Positions 1 through 10,669 of a stretch of 64,000 nt of DNA are shown here, piece by piece. The position numbers and the translations under genes are program-made. Below the pieces are notes generated by a model, which did no database searches, was not told where the DNA came from, and was given only the letters and a program-made list of their open reading frames with translations. Source of the stretch: Muscardinus avellanarius (Eukaryota; Chordata; Mammalia; Rodentia; Gliridae); NCBI GenBank assembly GCA_963383645.1, contig OY726563.1, positions 34,068,331-34,132,330 of the forward strand. The letters run 5' to 3'. The stretch's first letter is position 1. Every line of letters begins with the position of its first letter.

Positions 1-383
1 ATAAAATAAATTTAAAAAGACATAAAGCAAAGGAGAACAGACCCCAAAGACAGTTTAATGTAAATTAAGCAAGTAAAACAGTTATGGAAAACCACACCAG
101 GGCTTTTCCCTTCGTGAGGAAGGCTCTGGGGTGGCTCTGACATGAAAGATTATTAATTCCCCTGCCGCCTTACACTCAGTGTCTGAGGTATTTCTTCCTG
201 AGGTGTTCTCCCCCATCTCCACAAACTTGGTATGGCCCATTTAGCCGGTGCCATTATACCTTTGTCCTATCTCCATTACTCATACCCAGACTTTTTTTCC
301 ACAAAACTCAGAGGCAAGAGGGATGAGGGTATTTTATGAAACCTACAGAGACTTATTATACATGTTATGTCCCCTTATTTTTG
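1..383. other. Unassigned sequence
   Basis: I recognise no gene or repeat family here. The stretch is moderately AT-rich at the left and carries no long reading frame with protein-like composition. Confidence 0.5.
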
Positions 384-545
384 AGATACTGGGGATTGAC
401 CCCAAGGATACCACCAGCCCTATTTTTCATTTATTTTTGAAACAGGGTGTTACTGAGTTGTGGCTGAGGCTGGCCTCAAATCTGCAATCCTCCAGTTTCA
501 GCCTCCCAAGTACTAGGATTACAACTGTGTGCCAACACACCTGGT
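384..545 (-). mobile_element. B1-dID SINE, long form, diverged
   Basis: Right half reads as the complement of CCCCAGTATC, followed by the B1 half with GGGATTACA-type sequence and a degraded CCAGGTG start. Several substitutions mark it as an old copy. Confidence 0.85.
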
Positions 546-759
546 TGTTATTCCCTACCTTGGCCTATATGATAGTTGTAGGGGACTCATTAAACAGTGT
601 ATGCAACCATGTGGTCATTATCGTAGATCATGGCAGTCCAACAAAAAACTCCAAATGGTTGAACCAGATTTAAGTTTCAATATGGCCCTTTCAAACTGCC
701 ACCCAAAGTGTGAACCAATAAGGCTGGAGTTGTCATTTTTTGTTTATTTTTGTTTTCTT

Positions 760-1172
760 TTGGTACTGGGAATTGAACCCAGGAGGTTCTACCTCTGAGC
801 TGCACCCCCAGCCCAATTTTATTATTTATTTCTTTAGTAGTATGGGGGATTGAACTCAGGGGTATTCTTTCTCAGAGATATACCCCCAGCCCCATTTTAT
901 TTTTTTACCTTGAAAGAGGGTGTCACTAAGTTGTGTAGGCCCTCACTCAGTTACTGAGAATCTCGCTACTTACTGAGGCTATACTTGAACCTGCAATTGA
1001 CCCAAGTATTGGGATTACAGGCACGTGTCACCACATCTAGGTCACGCCTGGCATTTATTTATTTTGAAACAGGGTCTTATTAAGTTTCTGAAGCTTGCTT
1101 TTAACCTGTGATCCTTCTGTCTCAGCCTCCCAAGTACTAGGATTACAGGCATGCAACACCACACCTGGCTTG
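760..1172 (-). mobile_element. B1-dID SINE split by an inner SINE
   Basis: The ID-like half lies at about 760-830 and the B1 half at about 1051-1172. A second SINE of the same orientation sits between them, and TTATTTATTTT-like sequence flanks the inner copy on both sides, so the outer copy is the older one. Confidence 0.8.
831..1050 (-). mobile_element. B1-dID SINE, long form, nested
   Basis: A full-length copy with right half at 838-890 and left half ending CACGCCTGGC near 1050. It is inserted in the T-rich linker of the copy that surrounds it. Confidence 0.85.
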
Positions 1173-1795
1173 GGGCTGTCATTTAAGGAAAGAATGAAGC
1201 AACATGCCTAGGAATGGTCCAGATACAATCCTGAATTTTCAAAACAGGTCTCTATAAACCTCACTCATTTTGTCCTGATCATTACTCAGGAAGTAGTCAA
1301 GAAGGGCTGATCTTTTTCTGAGAACAACTGCATTCGATGACTAAACTGTCTTACTAAGGTGTGCAGACCAGGGGGAGGTGAGGAGAATAGAGTTCAAAGT
1401 TCTTTTAAGCAAATTTTTGAAGAGGATGATCAAACTCCACAATAACAGATGCCCCTGGATGGTAGAGAGCATGGAAGAGCCATTGAATACCTAGACAATC
1501 AGCCTATTGTATGTGGCTTTGGCCAGAGAAGGTACATTATTGTCAGCCTGTGAGTGGTATGGGAAGCTGATCACATGACACAGATTAATCTCAAGGGTCA
1601 CAATGATTTGTTAGGACTCAGCTGATTAGACTGAAACAGCAACACAGTAACTTGAAAAAGTGTTAATAGCAGTGAGGCCCAACTGATAGGCCTAAGAGGG
1701 GGTCAAAGGTCCATTGTGGGCAATCTTCCAGGAGCACATGGAATCAATGTCAATGCCCCATGCAATGAGGCCATCTTCACTGTGAGACAAACAGA

Positions 1796-1797
<2 letters not shown>
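1173..1797. other. Unassigned sequence
   Basis: No repeat family or coding region could be named. It lies beside an LTR on its right and could be retroviral interior, but the six translations show no motif I trust. Confidence 0.4.

Positions 1798-1837
<40 letters not shown>
1798..1837. repeat. (TG)n microsatellite
   Basis: About twenty uninterrupted TG dinucleotides abut the left end of the LTR-like segment to the right. Confidence 0.98.
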
Positions 1838-1841
<4 letters not shown>

Positions 1842-2199
1842 GGTCTGGGGAAGAAGGAGATGGGAAACAGCTCAACAGAAGAACAGGCTTTATTGGGATA
1901 AAGCCTGCATAGGGAGGTCTCCAGGAAAGGTTGGAGCCGGTGTTCACTTACAGACTAGAAGCTTACATAGGTTATTTAAGGGTAGATTCTACAGAGCAAG
2001 GAGAGCAGTAGTTAGTCACTGCTGGGGGGTATTAAGGGGTGTTAGTTGGGTTGTTATAGCAAGACAGTGGGATTTTTCCGTAAACAGAGGACCATGTTAA
2101 GGGGCTTTTCAGGCACCTTAGATAAGACAATGGAGGCATTTAGGTAAGCAAGAGGATGACTGTATTTGAATAAGACTTGGAATATACTGGTCAGCAAAG
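1838..2199 (-). mobile_element. LTR, family E, left copy (truncated)
   Basis: This segment matches 4835-5220 over most of its length, sharing GGTCTCCAGGA, GTTAGTTGGGTTGTTA, CTTTTCC and GATCAGCAAAGAG-like blocks. On the minus strand it carries an AATAAA signal (complement of TTTATTG near 1891). I infer the 3' LTR of a minus-strand provirus whose 5' LTR is the right copy. The TG microsatellite has eaten into its left end and a SINE cuts its right end. Confidence 0.65.
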
Positions 2200-2392
2200 A
2201 GACGGAACCCAGGGGCCTTCTACCTCTGGGCTATACTCCCAGACCTTTTTTTAAATTTTTATTTAGAAACAGGGTCTCACTAAGTTGTTGAGAACCTCAC
2301 TGAGTAGCTGAGGCTGGCTTTGAACCTGTGCGATCCTACTGTCTCAGCCTCCCAAGTGCGGGGATTACAAGCATGCGCCACCACGCCCGGCT
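2200..2392 (-). mobile_element. B1-dID SINE, middle form
   Basis: Right half starts at GACGGAACCCAGGGG without the usual CCAGTACC end, so its tail side is truncated at the junction with the LTR. The left half ends GCCACCACGCCCGGC. Confidence 0.88.
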
Positions 2393-3119
2393 TAATCAGA
2401 GTTTTAAATGCCAGGTGTTAGCCAAAAATAAAAAATAAAAATAAATAAATAAACCCTTTAAAAAAAAAGACACATGAGAGATTGGTCTCCCAGCATTTTG
2501 AGCACCCCTACACTTTGTCAGTTGTGGGGTCCTTTTGAGACACACGTTGAAGAAATCCAACCTTGATTATAGTCAAGGGAGCTACCTTTACTATGCACTA
2601 CATATTTAGACCTGCTACATCATGAAGGCTGATCTTTCAGCTCCCTAAAGCTTTTGTTATAAATGTGAAGTGTCTCTGTGTAACTCATGTTTCATGCTCT
2701 AGCCAAACCAGTTTTTCCTGTGCAGTTAGTCAGCTAGGGATCATTCTCAAAACTTCTCCTTAACTAAAATATTGATTCATGTTTATTTTTCTATTACTTG
2801 TACTTGGTATTTAGGTGGGAAAGTGAGTTCAATCTTGTCATTTTAATTAGATACAGCCTCCTCATGTGACTGTTGGTCTTAATTGAGATAGATACCTAAT
2901 GATACTGTTTAAAGAAAAATGGCCCCACCTTTGCTGTTCTTAAGATGTGTTTTGTTATCCACCTAACTTTTCTTTATCTATGTCCTCAGATCATCTTAAG
3001 AATCTGAGGTTTATATTGTCATTATCATAAAATTGTAAATTAAGGCAGAGGACTTAGAAAAAAAAGAGGAAACTAGTTTTTTTAAAGGGTTTATTTATTT
3101 ATTTTTATTTTTTATTTTT
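2393..3119. other. Unassigned, possible retroviral interior
   Basis: This stretch lies between the two family E LTRs and includes an A-rich tract at 2426-2470. No gag, pol or env motif is visible in translation, so the assignment to a provirus rests only on position. Confidence 0.35.
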
Positions 3120-3317
3120 GGTGGTACTGGGGGTGGAACCCAGAGGCTCTCTACCTCCGGGCTATACTCTTAGACCTTTTTTATATTTTATTTGGATCAG
3201 GGTCTCGCTAGATTGCTGAGAGCTTCACTAATTAGCTGAGGGGCTTCAAACCCGTGTGATCCTCCTGTCTCAGCCTCCCAAGCACAGGGATTACAAGCGT
3301 GCGCCACCATGCCCGGC
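3120..3317 (-). mobile_element. B1-dID SINE, middle form
   Basis: The copy begins GGTGGTACTGGGGGTGG next to a T-rich stretch (its inverted tail). CATGAGAG and CTCATGTG on its two sides suggest local rearrangement rather than a clean duplication. Confidence 0.9.
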
Positions 3318-3413
3318 TCTCATGTGTCTTGACAAACTATTTATGTTCCCTCTGATGCAGGAACAGGGTATGTCAGCCTAAAGGGTGGGCTTTTATAAAT
3401 AAGTGCTTTTTTT

Positions 3414-3593
3414 TGGTGGTGGTGGTACTGGAGATGTAACCCTTCTACCTCCAGGCTATACTTCCAGACCTATTTTATATTTTATTTGGAAACAGAGTCT
3501 CTTAAGCCAGCTTGACTGGCTTCGAACCTGCGCGATCCTCCTGTCTCAGCCTCCCAAGCATGGGGATTACAATCGTGCGCCACCACGCCTGAC
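3414..3593 (-). mobile_element. B1-dID SINE, short form
   Basis: The GTCTCTTAAGCCAGCTTGACTGGC junction identifies the short form. The ID-like half lost the GGGGATTGAACCCAGG core around 3440. Confidence 0.88.
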
Positions 3594-4813
3594 AGTGCTC
3601 ATCTTTTAAGGAGGAGAAGGCTTAGGCCAGAAAGAGAGGGGTGAGGGAGAGAGAGGGGGGGGTATCCTTCTTCAAGTCGCATAGGTATCAACTCGTTTGA
3701 AAAGCAACACTTTTTTCCTTAGTCTCAAAAGAGGTCTGGAAGTTCTCTCTTACATCTTAAGCATAGTTTATACAATTAAACACCAAGAGACAGCTATGAA
3801 GCCTATGGGAAAGTTATGTAGCAGAGAAAGGGAGAAGAAAAGGGAAAAGGGGCCACTGAGCTCCTGTGCAGCTTTAGAGTTCAAAGACAAAGAGCTTGGG
3901 GGACTCCTTCAAGAGGAGGATTTGGGGGGGGATGGTTAAGAGAAGAAGGGGATGGGGACCTCCAATCATCTGCTGTTGCAGTGCTGAAAAATTTAGAGAT
4001 TGCGCTGAATTTAGAAATGGAAAATACCATTTTCTGGGCATTAACTGTCATTGTCTAGTTTGTACTGTGACCAAAATTGTATTGCAGCAGGACGTTAGGG
4101 GTTTGGGGTGAATGACTGGTGCAAGGCCAAAGACGTTAAGGCTGTGAAGGAGGCAACCGTTTGGGGTGCCCTGTGGGGGCCTGGAGGGAGAGTTTCCAAT
4201 TATGAAGTGGTGGGGGGATCCTAAATCTTGGAGTAGAAGCTGGTTTGTGGGAGGGCCCTGGACCCTTGGAGATTTTGTGAGTTGGTTGGTGGGAGGGTCT
4301 GGACCCTTGGAGACCTGTGGAAAGACCTTAAGCTTTTGGAGGGGGAAGTCCAAAACTGATTAGAGGCTTTGGAACCCTTGGAAGTTAAATCAGAGGTGAG
4401 GGCATCCCCCAACCATCTGGATACCTCTTAATGGGAGGACTAAACAAACAGCTTCCAGGTGTCCCCAAGAAACTGAGGGTTCCTCAATCCTGAATTACTA
4501 TAGGAGTTGCTCTTACCCAGGGCTGGGGTTTTGGGTGATTGCTTTCTGAAACGACACATAGGGGGTCCCAGACCCACTGGGAGCACTGAAGTAGGAAGAA
4601 ATGGTATAAACTTAACCCTGAGATGATCAGTTGGCCAGTGATCATTGCCAGAGCCATGGAGGGAGGGGCATGGAGGGAGGGACAGGAGGATGGGGAACAG
4701 GAGCGACTACCCAGAGTCCCTCAGGATCTGGGAGTTAGCACAGGATAAGGTGCCATCGCCCACCACTTTCCAGATTATAAGAGGGAACTTACCCAATGGT
4801 TCCTCACTACCTG
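3594..4813 (-). pseudogene. ERV leader/gag-like interior, minus strand
   Basis: This tract lies between the unassigned interior and the primer-binding-site-like motif of the LTR on its right. On the minus strand a 101-codon open stretch (4353 to 4048) is proline-rich with a repeated TNQL element, reminiscent of the low-complexity part of retroviral gag. The matching DNA is a short tandem repeat: GGACCCTTGGAGA occurs twice about 45 bp apart near 4259-4312. No capsid or zinc-knuckle motif is visible. Calling it ERV leader/gag is inference from position. Confidence 0.4.
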
Positions 4814-4831
4814 TCCCAGGTTTCAGTACCA
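4814..4831 (-). promoter_or_regulatory. Primer binding site, tRNA-Phe-like
   Basis: The complement reads TGGTACTGAAACCTGGGA, 15 of 18 positions matching the 3' end complement of tRNA-Phe. It begins three bases from the CA end of the adjacent LTR, the usual geometry for a retroviral minus-strand primer site. Confidence 0.6.
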
Positions 4832-4834
4832 TCA

Positions 4835-5240
4835 TGAAAGGTTTGGGGAGGAAGGGGATGGGAATTGGCTCAAAAGAAGTACCGGTTTATTGGGATAAAA
4901 CCTGCAGAGAGGGGTCTCCAGGAGAGGTTGGAGCCCGTGTCCACTTACAGACTTATTTAAAGGGGATTCTACAGGGCAAGGGAGACCAGTGGTTAGGCAT
5001 CATTAGGAGGGCTGGTAGGAGTTAGTTGGGTTGTTACAGTTGGGTTAAGCATGACGATGGGACTTTTCCATAAGCAAAGGGACATGCTAAGTAAGCAAGG
5101 GGCTTGTCAGGCACATCTTGGACAAAACAATGGGAATATTTAAGTACGCAGGGGGATGAGTTTATTTGAGTAAGACTTAGGAATTTTCTGATCAGCAAAG
5201 AGGCCTGCACAAAATGACATGTCTTCACATGATATCACAA
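4835..5240 (-). mobile_element. LTR, family E, right copy (5' LTR)
   Basis: The left boundary is TGAAAGG, i.e. the CCTTTCA end of the LTR on the minus strand, followed immediately by a primer-site-like sequence. An AATAAA signal is present (complement near 4889). It is homologous to 1838-2199. The right edge is fuzzy because a TG microsatellite starts at about 5262. Confidence 0.65.
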
Positions 5241-5261
5241 GATAGTCATTTTTTCTGTACA

Positions 5262-5269
5262 CTGTGTGT

Positions 5270-5310
<41 letters not shown>
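5262..5310. repeat. (TG)n microsatellite
   Basis: Mostly TG with TATG interruptions. It abuts the tail side of the minus-strand SINE that follows and probably grew from that tail. Confidence 0.97.
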
Positions 5311-5311
<1 letters not shown>

Positions 5312-5313
<2 letters not shown>

Positions 5314-5509
5314 AGTACTGGGGATTGAACCCAGGGGCAGTATACCTCTGATCTATACTCCCAGCCCTATTTTATTTATTATTTTGAAATAGGATCTCAC
5401 TCAGTTGCTAAAGGCCTCACTAAGTTACTGAGGCTGGCTTCAAAACTGTGATCCTCCTGTCTCAGCCTCCCAAGTACTGGAATAACAGGCATTCACCACT
5501 GTGCTTGAG
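5312..5509 (-). mobile_element. B1-dID SINE, long form
   Basis: Full dimer with the ID half GTACTGGGGATTGAACCC intact and a decayed B1 start (GTGCTTGAG). It is the leftmost of three like-oriented copies separated only by copies of one target sequence. Confidence 0.9.
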
Positions 5510-5520
5510 TAACAGGTCAA

Positions 5521-5575
5521 CATTTATTTATTTATTTATTTATTTATTTACTTATTTATTTACTTACTTACTTAC
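5521..5575. repeat. (ATTT)n then (ACTT)n tract
   Basis: A tetranucleotide tract representing the expanded inverted tail of the SINE to its right. Confidence 0.9.
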
Positions 5576-5770
5576 AGTACTGGGGATAGAATCCAGGGGC
5601 TTTCTACCTCTGGGCTACACCCCCAGCCCTATATTTTATACTTTATTTTGAAACAGGGTCTCACTATGTTGCATAGGGCCTAAGTAGCTGAGGCTGACTG
5701 TGAACCTGCGATCCTCCTGTCTCATTCTCTCAAGTACTGGGATTATAAGTGTGCACCACCATGCCCAGCA
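5576..5770 (-). mobile_element. B1-dID SINE, long form
   Basis: Flanked by TAACAGGTCAACATTT at 5510 and TAACAGATCATCATTT at 5771, an imperfect target-site duplication that the next SINE re-used. Confidence 0.92.
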
Positions 5771-5798
5771 TAACAGATCATCATTTTTTTTTTTTTTG

Positions 5799-5996
5799 CG
5801 GGTCTGGGGATGGAACCCAGGGACATTTGACCTCTGAGCTACACTCCCTGCCCTATTTTTTATTCTTTATTTTGAAACAGGGTCTCACTGAGTTGCAGAG
5901 GGCCTCACTATGTAGCTGAGGCTGTCCATGAGCCGCGATCCTCTGGTCTCAGCCTCCCAAATGCTGGGATTACAAGCGTGCACCACCACGCCTGGC
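5799..5996 (-). mobile_element. B1-dID SINE, long form
   Basis: Flanked by TAACAGATCATC (5771) and TAACAGGTCATC (5997). The ID half begins GGTCTGGGGATGGAACCC. Confidence 0.93.
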
Positions 5997-6011
5997 TAAC
6001 AGGTCATCTTT

Positions 6012-7195
6012 TGACAAAAGTCACACATCTTGTATGCAGTTGGGAGTCTCTGCATCAGAAAGATGAAGTCTTTAGTTCTGTGCCCAGACTAGACAAGGCA
6101 CCATTGGTACTAATCTAGGTAGCTTGATTGGTTTTTTTCAGAGAATGGGCCTTTCCCTAGGCACTGACATGAATATCCTAGGTTTGATCAGCAAGCCATG
6201 ATTTGTTTCCACAGTGCCTGGCCCCAGTGAGAGATGGCTTTAATCATCAGTTTACAGTTATCCATGTGGCAAACCACACCAGGAAGCCATTGGCAATAGC
6301 TGAGAAGTTAGTCAAAACATAACAAGCTTCATCAAAGGTAACAGTGGGCAGAGCAGCGAGAAGCGCTCTCAGTTTTGCCCACTCAAAGGGCCACGTTCAT
6401 TTTCAGTGCCTCGGAGCTGGTGGTGAGGTTGAATAACTGTGGCCTCCCGGTGGACACCATTGGGTTCCGGCTTAGTTGAGTCATCAGCGAAGCAGCACCA
6501 GGCATTAGTGGAACTTCTGTGAATCCAGGAGCCCACTGAGCTGGCAGCTTCATTTAGACAGCTGTCACTTTTTTCATCTATGTTCAAGACACTACTTAGG
6601 CCAGGCCAACTGCTTTCTTGGCTATAATACCTTTTTTTATAATAGAAATTCAACGCAGGAGACCCCTTCATTCAATCATCCCTACATGGTTTTCTGGCTG
6701 AAGCTATTGGGTTGACACTCACTGGCCACCTGGGCTTGGCTTCCACAGCAGCAACCTCCTTTAAGGATTCCACTTGAATCCAGTGCCTCCGGCACCCTGT
6801 AGCCAGCATAACATCTCTTCTGTTCCCATCTGGTTACAACATAGAAGTTCTCCAGGGTGGGAGGGTTGGCTCTGAGGATTTCAAGCTCTAATTGGGTCAG
6901 TTTCTCATTCTCCAGTGACTCACCTTTGTCTCAATTGGAAAACTCATTCAAGGCAGTAAAGAACCCAAGGAAAAGCCTGGATGAACCCTCTGGCTTCACT
7001 TGATTTTAGTCACTTGTTCTGGGTCATGCAGCTGAGCAGTACTATTAGTCTCCCACTAGCTTTGCCACGGATGACACCTCTGACATGCGGGTCATGGTGA
7101 AAGCAGCTGCCTATGTGACTTTTCAGGAACCTGAAGGCCACTTTTGTCGGAATCATCATCTCTTCACTTGGGCCTGCACAGGTGTCTGGTGGGTG
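6012..7195 (-). pseudogene. ERV pol fragment, RNase H-like, minus strand
   Basis: Conceptual translations of the minus strand in shifting frames resemble the retroviral RNase H region: a block around 6671-6369 with a WCCFADDST-like tract and, just downstream, an alternate-frame AIANGFLVW block that aligns in my reading with the conserved ANGLAGW-type segment. Many stops and frameshifts are present. The part from about 6700 to 7195 is less certain and may be reverse transcriptase connection sequence. A MER21-like LTR of the same orientation lies to the right, which would fit a 5' LTR of the same old element. Confidence 0.45.
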
Positions 7196-7211
7196 ATTAT
7201 TTTGTGTGTGT

Positions 7212-7394
7212 GTGGTAGTGGAGGTTGAAGCCAGGGGTATTCTACCTCTGAACCATATCCCCAGCCCTATTTTATTTTATTTTTTTATTTTGAAACAAGG
7301 CCTGGTTAAGTTGCTGAGGCTAGCCTCGAACCTGTGATCTTCCTATCTCAGCCTCCCAAGTACTGGGATTACAGGTATGTGCCCCATGCCTGGT
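7212..7394 (-). mobile_element. B1-dID SINE, long form, diverged
   Basis: Begins GGTAGTGGAGGTTGAAGCC beside a short TG run. The linker has lost one of the two GTGAGG repeats. Confidence 0.85.
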
Positions 7395-7429
7395 TATGGG
7401 TGATGTTTTGATATGATAGGGCCCCAACC

Positions 7430-7733
7430 TCCTTATTGAGAACATGCTAGTGCTTCCATTTTCTGAATGGCCAGACTAAGAAGAGCTGGAAAGACTGATT
7501 ACACATGCGTAGACCACTGACTGCTTCGCCTCCAGACACCTTAAATCCTCCTACTTCTTTATTCCATAAATATTCCCAAATCCTATCCTCAGGGAGGCAG
7601 ATTTAATACTTGGTTGCCCATCTTCTTGCACGTGGACACCTCATGAATGAAATCTTTCTCTCTTGCGAAATTTGTTGTTTCAGTGACTGGCACACTGTCA
7701 GGTGGGCAAAATGGACCTGGTTGGGTAACAGTA
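7430..7733 (-). mobile_element. LTR, MER21/ERVL-like (tentative)
   Basis: On the minus strand it starts TGTTACCCAACC and continues through GCCCACCTGACAGTG and AGGTGTCCACGTGCAAG, which resembles the MER21 LTR group as I remember it. The left limit is not defined. Confidence 0.4.
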
Positions 7734-8011
7734 AGAGCATGAGTAGAAGTCAATGGACCCTCTGTGCTTTCCCACAGGAGCGGTCTGTTTTGGAGAAATC
7801 TTCCTAGGAGGCCCAAAGCTCCTTTAGAGCAGCCAAGATTCTGCAAAACTCTTTGAAACCTTTTACTGTCTTTTCCCAGGAGATCTAAAACAGATGTGAC
7901 AGATCACAGGAAGGATCGGGGCATAAGATAGCCCAGTTGTTACTATTCTTTCTTGACTTGCATTATTGGGCGCCACTCATGCATACCAAGTGAACCAGCC
8001 AAACTAGTTCA

Positions 8012-8195
8012 AACAGTAATCCCAGTACTTGGGTGGCTGGGACAGGAGGATCACAAGTTCAAAGCCAGCCTCGACAATTTAGGGAGGCTCTCAGCAACAT
8101 TGTGAAACCCTGTTTCCAAATAAGAAATTTTTAAAAAATGTGCTGGAGGTGTAGCTTGGAGGTAGAATGCCTCTGGGTTCCATCCCCAGTGCCAG
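8012..8195 (+). mobile_element. B1-dID SINE, middle form
   Basis: Starts within CAGTAATCCCAGTACTTGG and ends ATCCCCAGTGCC. The extreme 5' end is degraded. Confidence 0.87.
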
Positions 8196-8283
8196 AAAGA
8201 AAAAGAAAAAAAGAAAGAAGGAAGGAAGGAAAGGAAGAAAGGAAGAGAGAGAGAGAAAGGAAGGAAGGAAGAAAGAAAGGAAC
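8196..8283 (+). repeat. GA-rich SINE tail (GAAA/GGAA)n
   Basis: A purine tract of GAAA and GGAA units directly continues the SINE tail. Reading frames through it are composition artefacts. Confidence 0.95.
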
Positions 8284-8469
8284 CCAGCCATGTCTATCAG
8301 CATCCCAGCCTCCTTGCTAAAACTGACAAGAACAGAGAAAAATCTGAGATTTTTACCCTGCTCACAAGCGAACAAGTTAGCCGATCATGGTTTCACGGAT
8401 TCTGGTAGAAAGCCTGAGACTCCCAGGTCAGAGAAGGACAGCGTATTACTGCAACAAGAAGAGTAGCTA

Positions 8470-8775
8470 GATGTTAACATTTATGCATCGGTTTCGTTTA
8501 TCTATTCGTCAGCTGATGAACACTTGGGCTGTTTCCATCTTTTGATTATTGTGAATAATACCACAATCACCATGGGCATACAAGTATCTGCATCTCGTTT
8601 TCCATTCTTTGGGGTATATATCTAGACATAGAACTGCTGGGTCATATGGCAAGTCTATATTTAGCTTTTTGGCAAACTACCAAACTGTTTTCTGTGGCAT
8701 TTACATGCCCATCATCATTATGATTTTCCCACATCCTTGCTAATACTTGTTATTTTCCAAGATTTTATTATTATT
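8470..8775 (-). mobile_element. Old L1 (L1M-like) fragment
   Basis: The plus strand carries the complement of an ancient L1 3' region: GATGAACACTTGGGCTGTTTCC, TATTGTGAATAAT, GAACTGCTGGGTCATATGG and ACATCCTTGCTAATACTTG blocks in the expected order. Divergence is high. Confidence 0.8.
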
Positions 8776-8806
8776 ATTATTTATTATTATTATTGTTATT
8801 ATTATT
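8776..8806. repeat. (ATT)n microsatellite
   Basis: Short ATT-rich tract following the old L1 fragment. Confidence 0.9.
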
Positions 8807-8865
8807 GGAGACATCCTAGTATGTAGGAAATGATAACTGCTTGTATTTTGTTTTTGTTTTTGTTT

Positions 8866-9064
8866 TGGTGGTACTGGGGTTCCTGGAAACCCTCTACCTT
8901 CGGGCTACACTCCCAGACCTATTTTATATTTTATTTGGAATCAGGGTCTCACTAAGTTGCTGAGAGCCTCACTAAGTAGCTGAGGCTGGCCACGAACCTG
9001 TGCGATCCTCCTGTCTCAGCTTCCCAAGCACGGGGATTACAAGCATGCGCCACCACACCCGGCT
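8866..9064 (-). mobile_element. B1-dID SINE, middle form with short-form right half
   Basis: The right half reads GGGGTTCCTGGAAACCC as in the short form, but the left half keeps both GTGAGG repeats. This is an apparent evolutionary intermediate. Confidence 0.9.
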
Positions 9065-9165
9065 GGGTGCAATTATTTTTAACATTTCTGTCTCAAGATG
9101 GATAATGGGCACACTTGGGGTCTTAGGTAAATACTTTTTGTATTCCTAAAATATTTTAAAATTTA

Positions 9166-9240
9166 GGACTGGAAGTGTAGCTCACTGGTAGAGTGCTTGA
9201 CTAGCATGTGTGAGGTCCTAAAATTGATCCCCAGCATTGC
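9166..9240 (+). mobile_element. ID SINE (tRNA-Ala-derived monomer)
   Basis: GGACTGGAAGTGTAGCTCACTGGTAGAGTGCTTG with AGCATGTGTGAGGTCCT and CCCAGC in order identifies a free ID element. It keeps the anticodon-arm region that the dID half lacks, and an A-rich tail follows. Confidence 0.88.
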
Positions 9241-9304
9241 AAAAAAGAAAAAAAGAAGAAAAAAATAAAGCAAGAAGAAGGAAATACTCATATCGTGGAC
9301 TTGA

Positions 9305-9480
9305 ACCCTTAAGCCTGCTATGTTCCTTCTTCCTGCCTCAGGGCCTTTGCTTATGCTGACATAGTAGTATTAATAATAATAACAGTAATTATCATTATTA
9401 TTATTATTCTCATCATCTCAAGCCTTCAGTGAAGCCACTTTTTGTAGCTACATTTCCTCCTTAGGATCCTCCTGAAAAGT
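9305..9480 (+). mobile_element. L2 fragment (tentative)
   Basis: GTTCCTTCTTCCTGCCTCAGGGCCTTTGC resembles the L2 3' region. An AAT/TTA-rich patch interrupts it at 9366-9410. Confidence 0.45.
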
Positions 9481-9669
9481 AGAAGCTGCTACTACAAACT
9501 GTATTTCTAAGGCTTTTCCCATATCAGGGTTCTGGAGGAGAACTGGGCTCCCCAATTAGATCCTTCCTGAGGTTCGAGAAACAAAGGTGAGGGAGAAGCC
9601 GCCTTCTTCCACCACTTCTCCCTCCTCTTCTTTTCTTTTATTTTTTTCTTTCTTTTTCTTTTTTTTTTA

Positions 9670-9867
9670 TGCGATACTGGGGGTGAACCCAAGGTCATTC
9701 TACCTCTTAGATACACCCCCAGCCCTATTTTTTAAAATTCTTTATTTTGAAACAGGGTCTCACTGAGTTGCAAAGCGTCTCACTAAGTAGTAGCTGAGGC
9801 TGTCTTCGAACCTCCTGTCCCAGCATCCCAAATACTGGGATGACAAGCATGTGCCACCACGCCCCAG
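9670..9867 (-). mobile_element. B1-dID SINE, long form
   Basis: Preceded by a T/C-rich inverted tail at 9620-9668. The left half carries an extra TAG (AAGTAGTAGCTGAGG). Confidence 0.92.
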
Positions 9868-10041
9868 CAGAGGCCACCTTCTGGCTGCTTTCGCTGTTTC
9901 TGCCAGCAAGCGAGGTCACAGGAACGTTTGTTTTGTTCTGCAGCAGCGCGACAATGGCAGCCTAGTGATTGTCAGAAGGCTTGTGGTGCTGATAGTGGTT
10001 TCCCGATCAAGAATCACAGCCAAAGCAGTGCTGTTGTTTTT

Positions 10042-10246
10042 TGTGGTACTGGGGATTGAACCCAGGGGCACTCTTATCTCCGAGCAACAGCCCCTCCTCC
10101 AGCCTGATTCTTTATTCTTTATTTTGAAATAAGATTTCACTAAGTTGTGGAGGGCCTCATTAAGTAGCAGAGACTGGCCGCAAACCCAAATCTCCTGTCT
10201 CAGCCTCCTAAATACTGGAGTTACAGGTGTGTGCCACCACGCCAGG
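10042..10246 (-). mobile_element. B1-dID SINE, long form
   Basis: Complete dimer starting GTGGTACTGGGGATTG. The right half has picked up a short CAACAGCCCCTCCT alteration. Confidence 0.9.
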
Positions 10247-10645
10247 TCAGAGCAGTGTTCTTGAACCCTACTGTTGAGCAGGGGCCTTCTGATTTTTCCA
10301 CCTTTCCAGATGTGGCAGTTAGTGGCTTCTCTGGCAGATTAGTTCTAGGGCATTCATGGAGTTATTCTTGGGGATCCAGCCTAAAGTCTCCAGCACTTTC
10401 AACCATTTTGTAAGCATCTTATTCCCAGTGTTAAGTGCTATTCGTCTTTAAAAGCCCAGAGTACTTCCTGTTTCCTGTACTGAACCCTGCCAGATACACA
10501 CTGCAAGACACTTTGGGTTCATTCACTTCCCCACATCACAGACTTTGATGGCGTTAGATTTCTTCCCTATAGTTGGTGCTTAGACTTTTGTTTCTTGTGA
10601 TGTCACGGGAGAAGGGTTGATTTCGTGAAAGATCTGGAGGAATTC
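10247..10645. other. Unassigned sequence
   Basis: Not recognised. CTGTTTCCTGTACTGAACCCTG near 10470 faintly resembles a MaLR LTR end, not enough to call. Confidence 0.4.
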
Positions 10646-10669
10646 CCAGTGCGGGAGAGAGAGGGCTCA

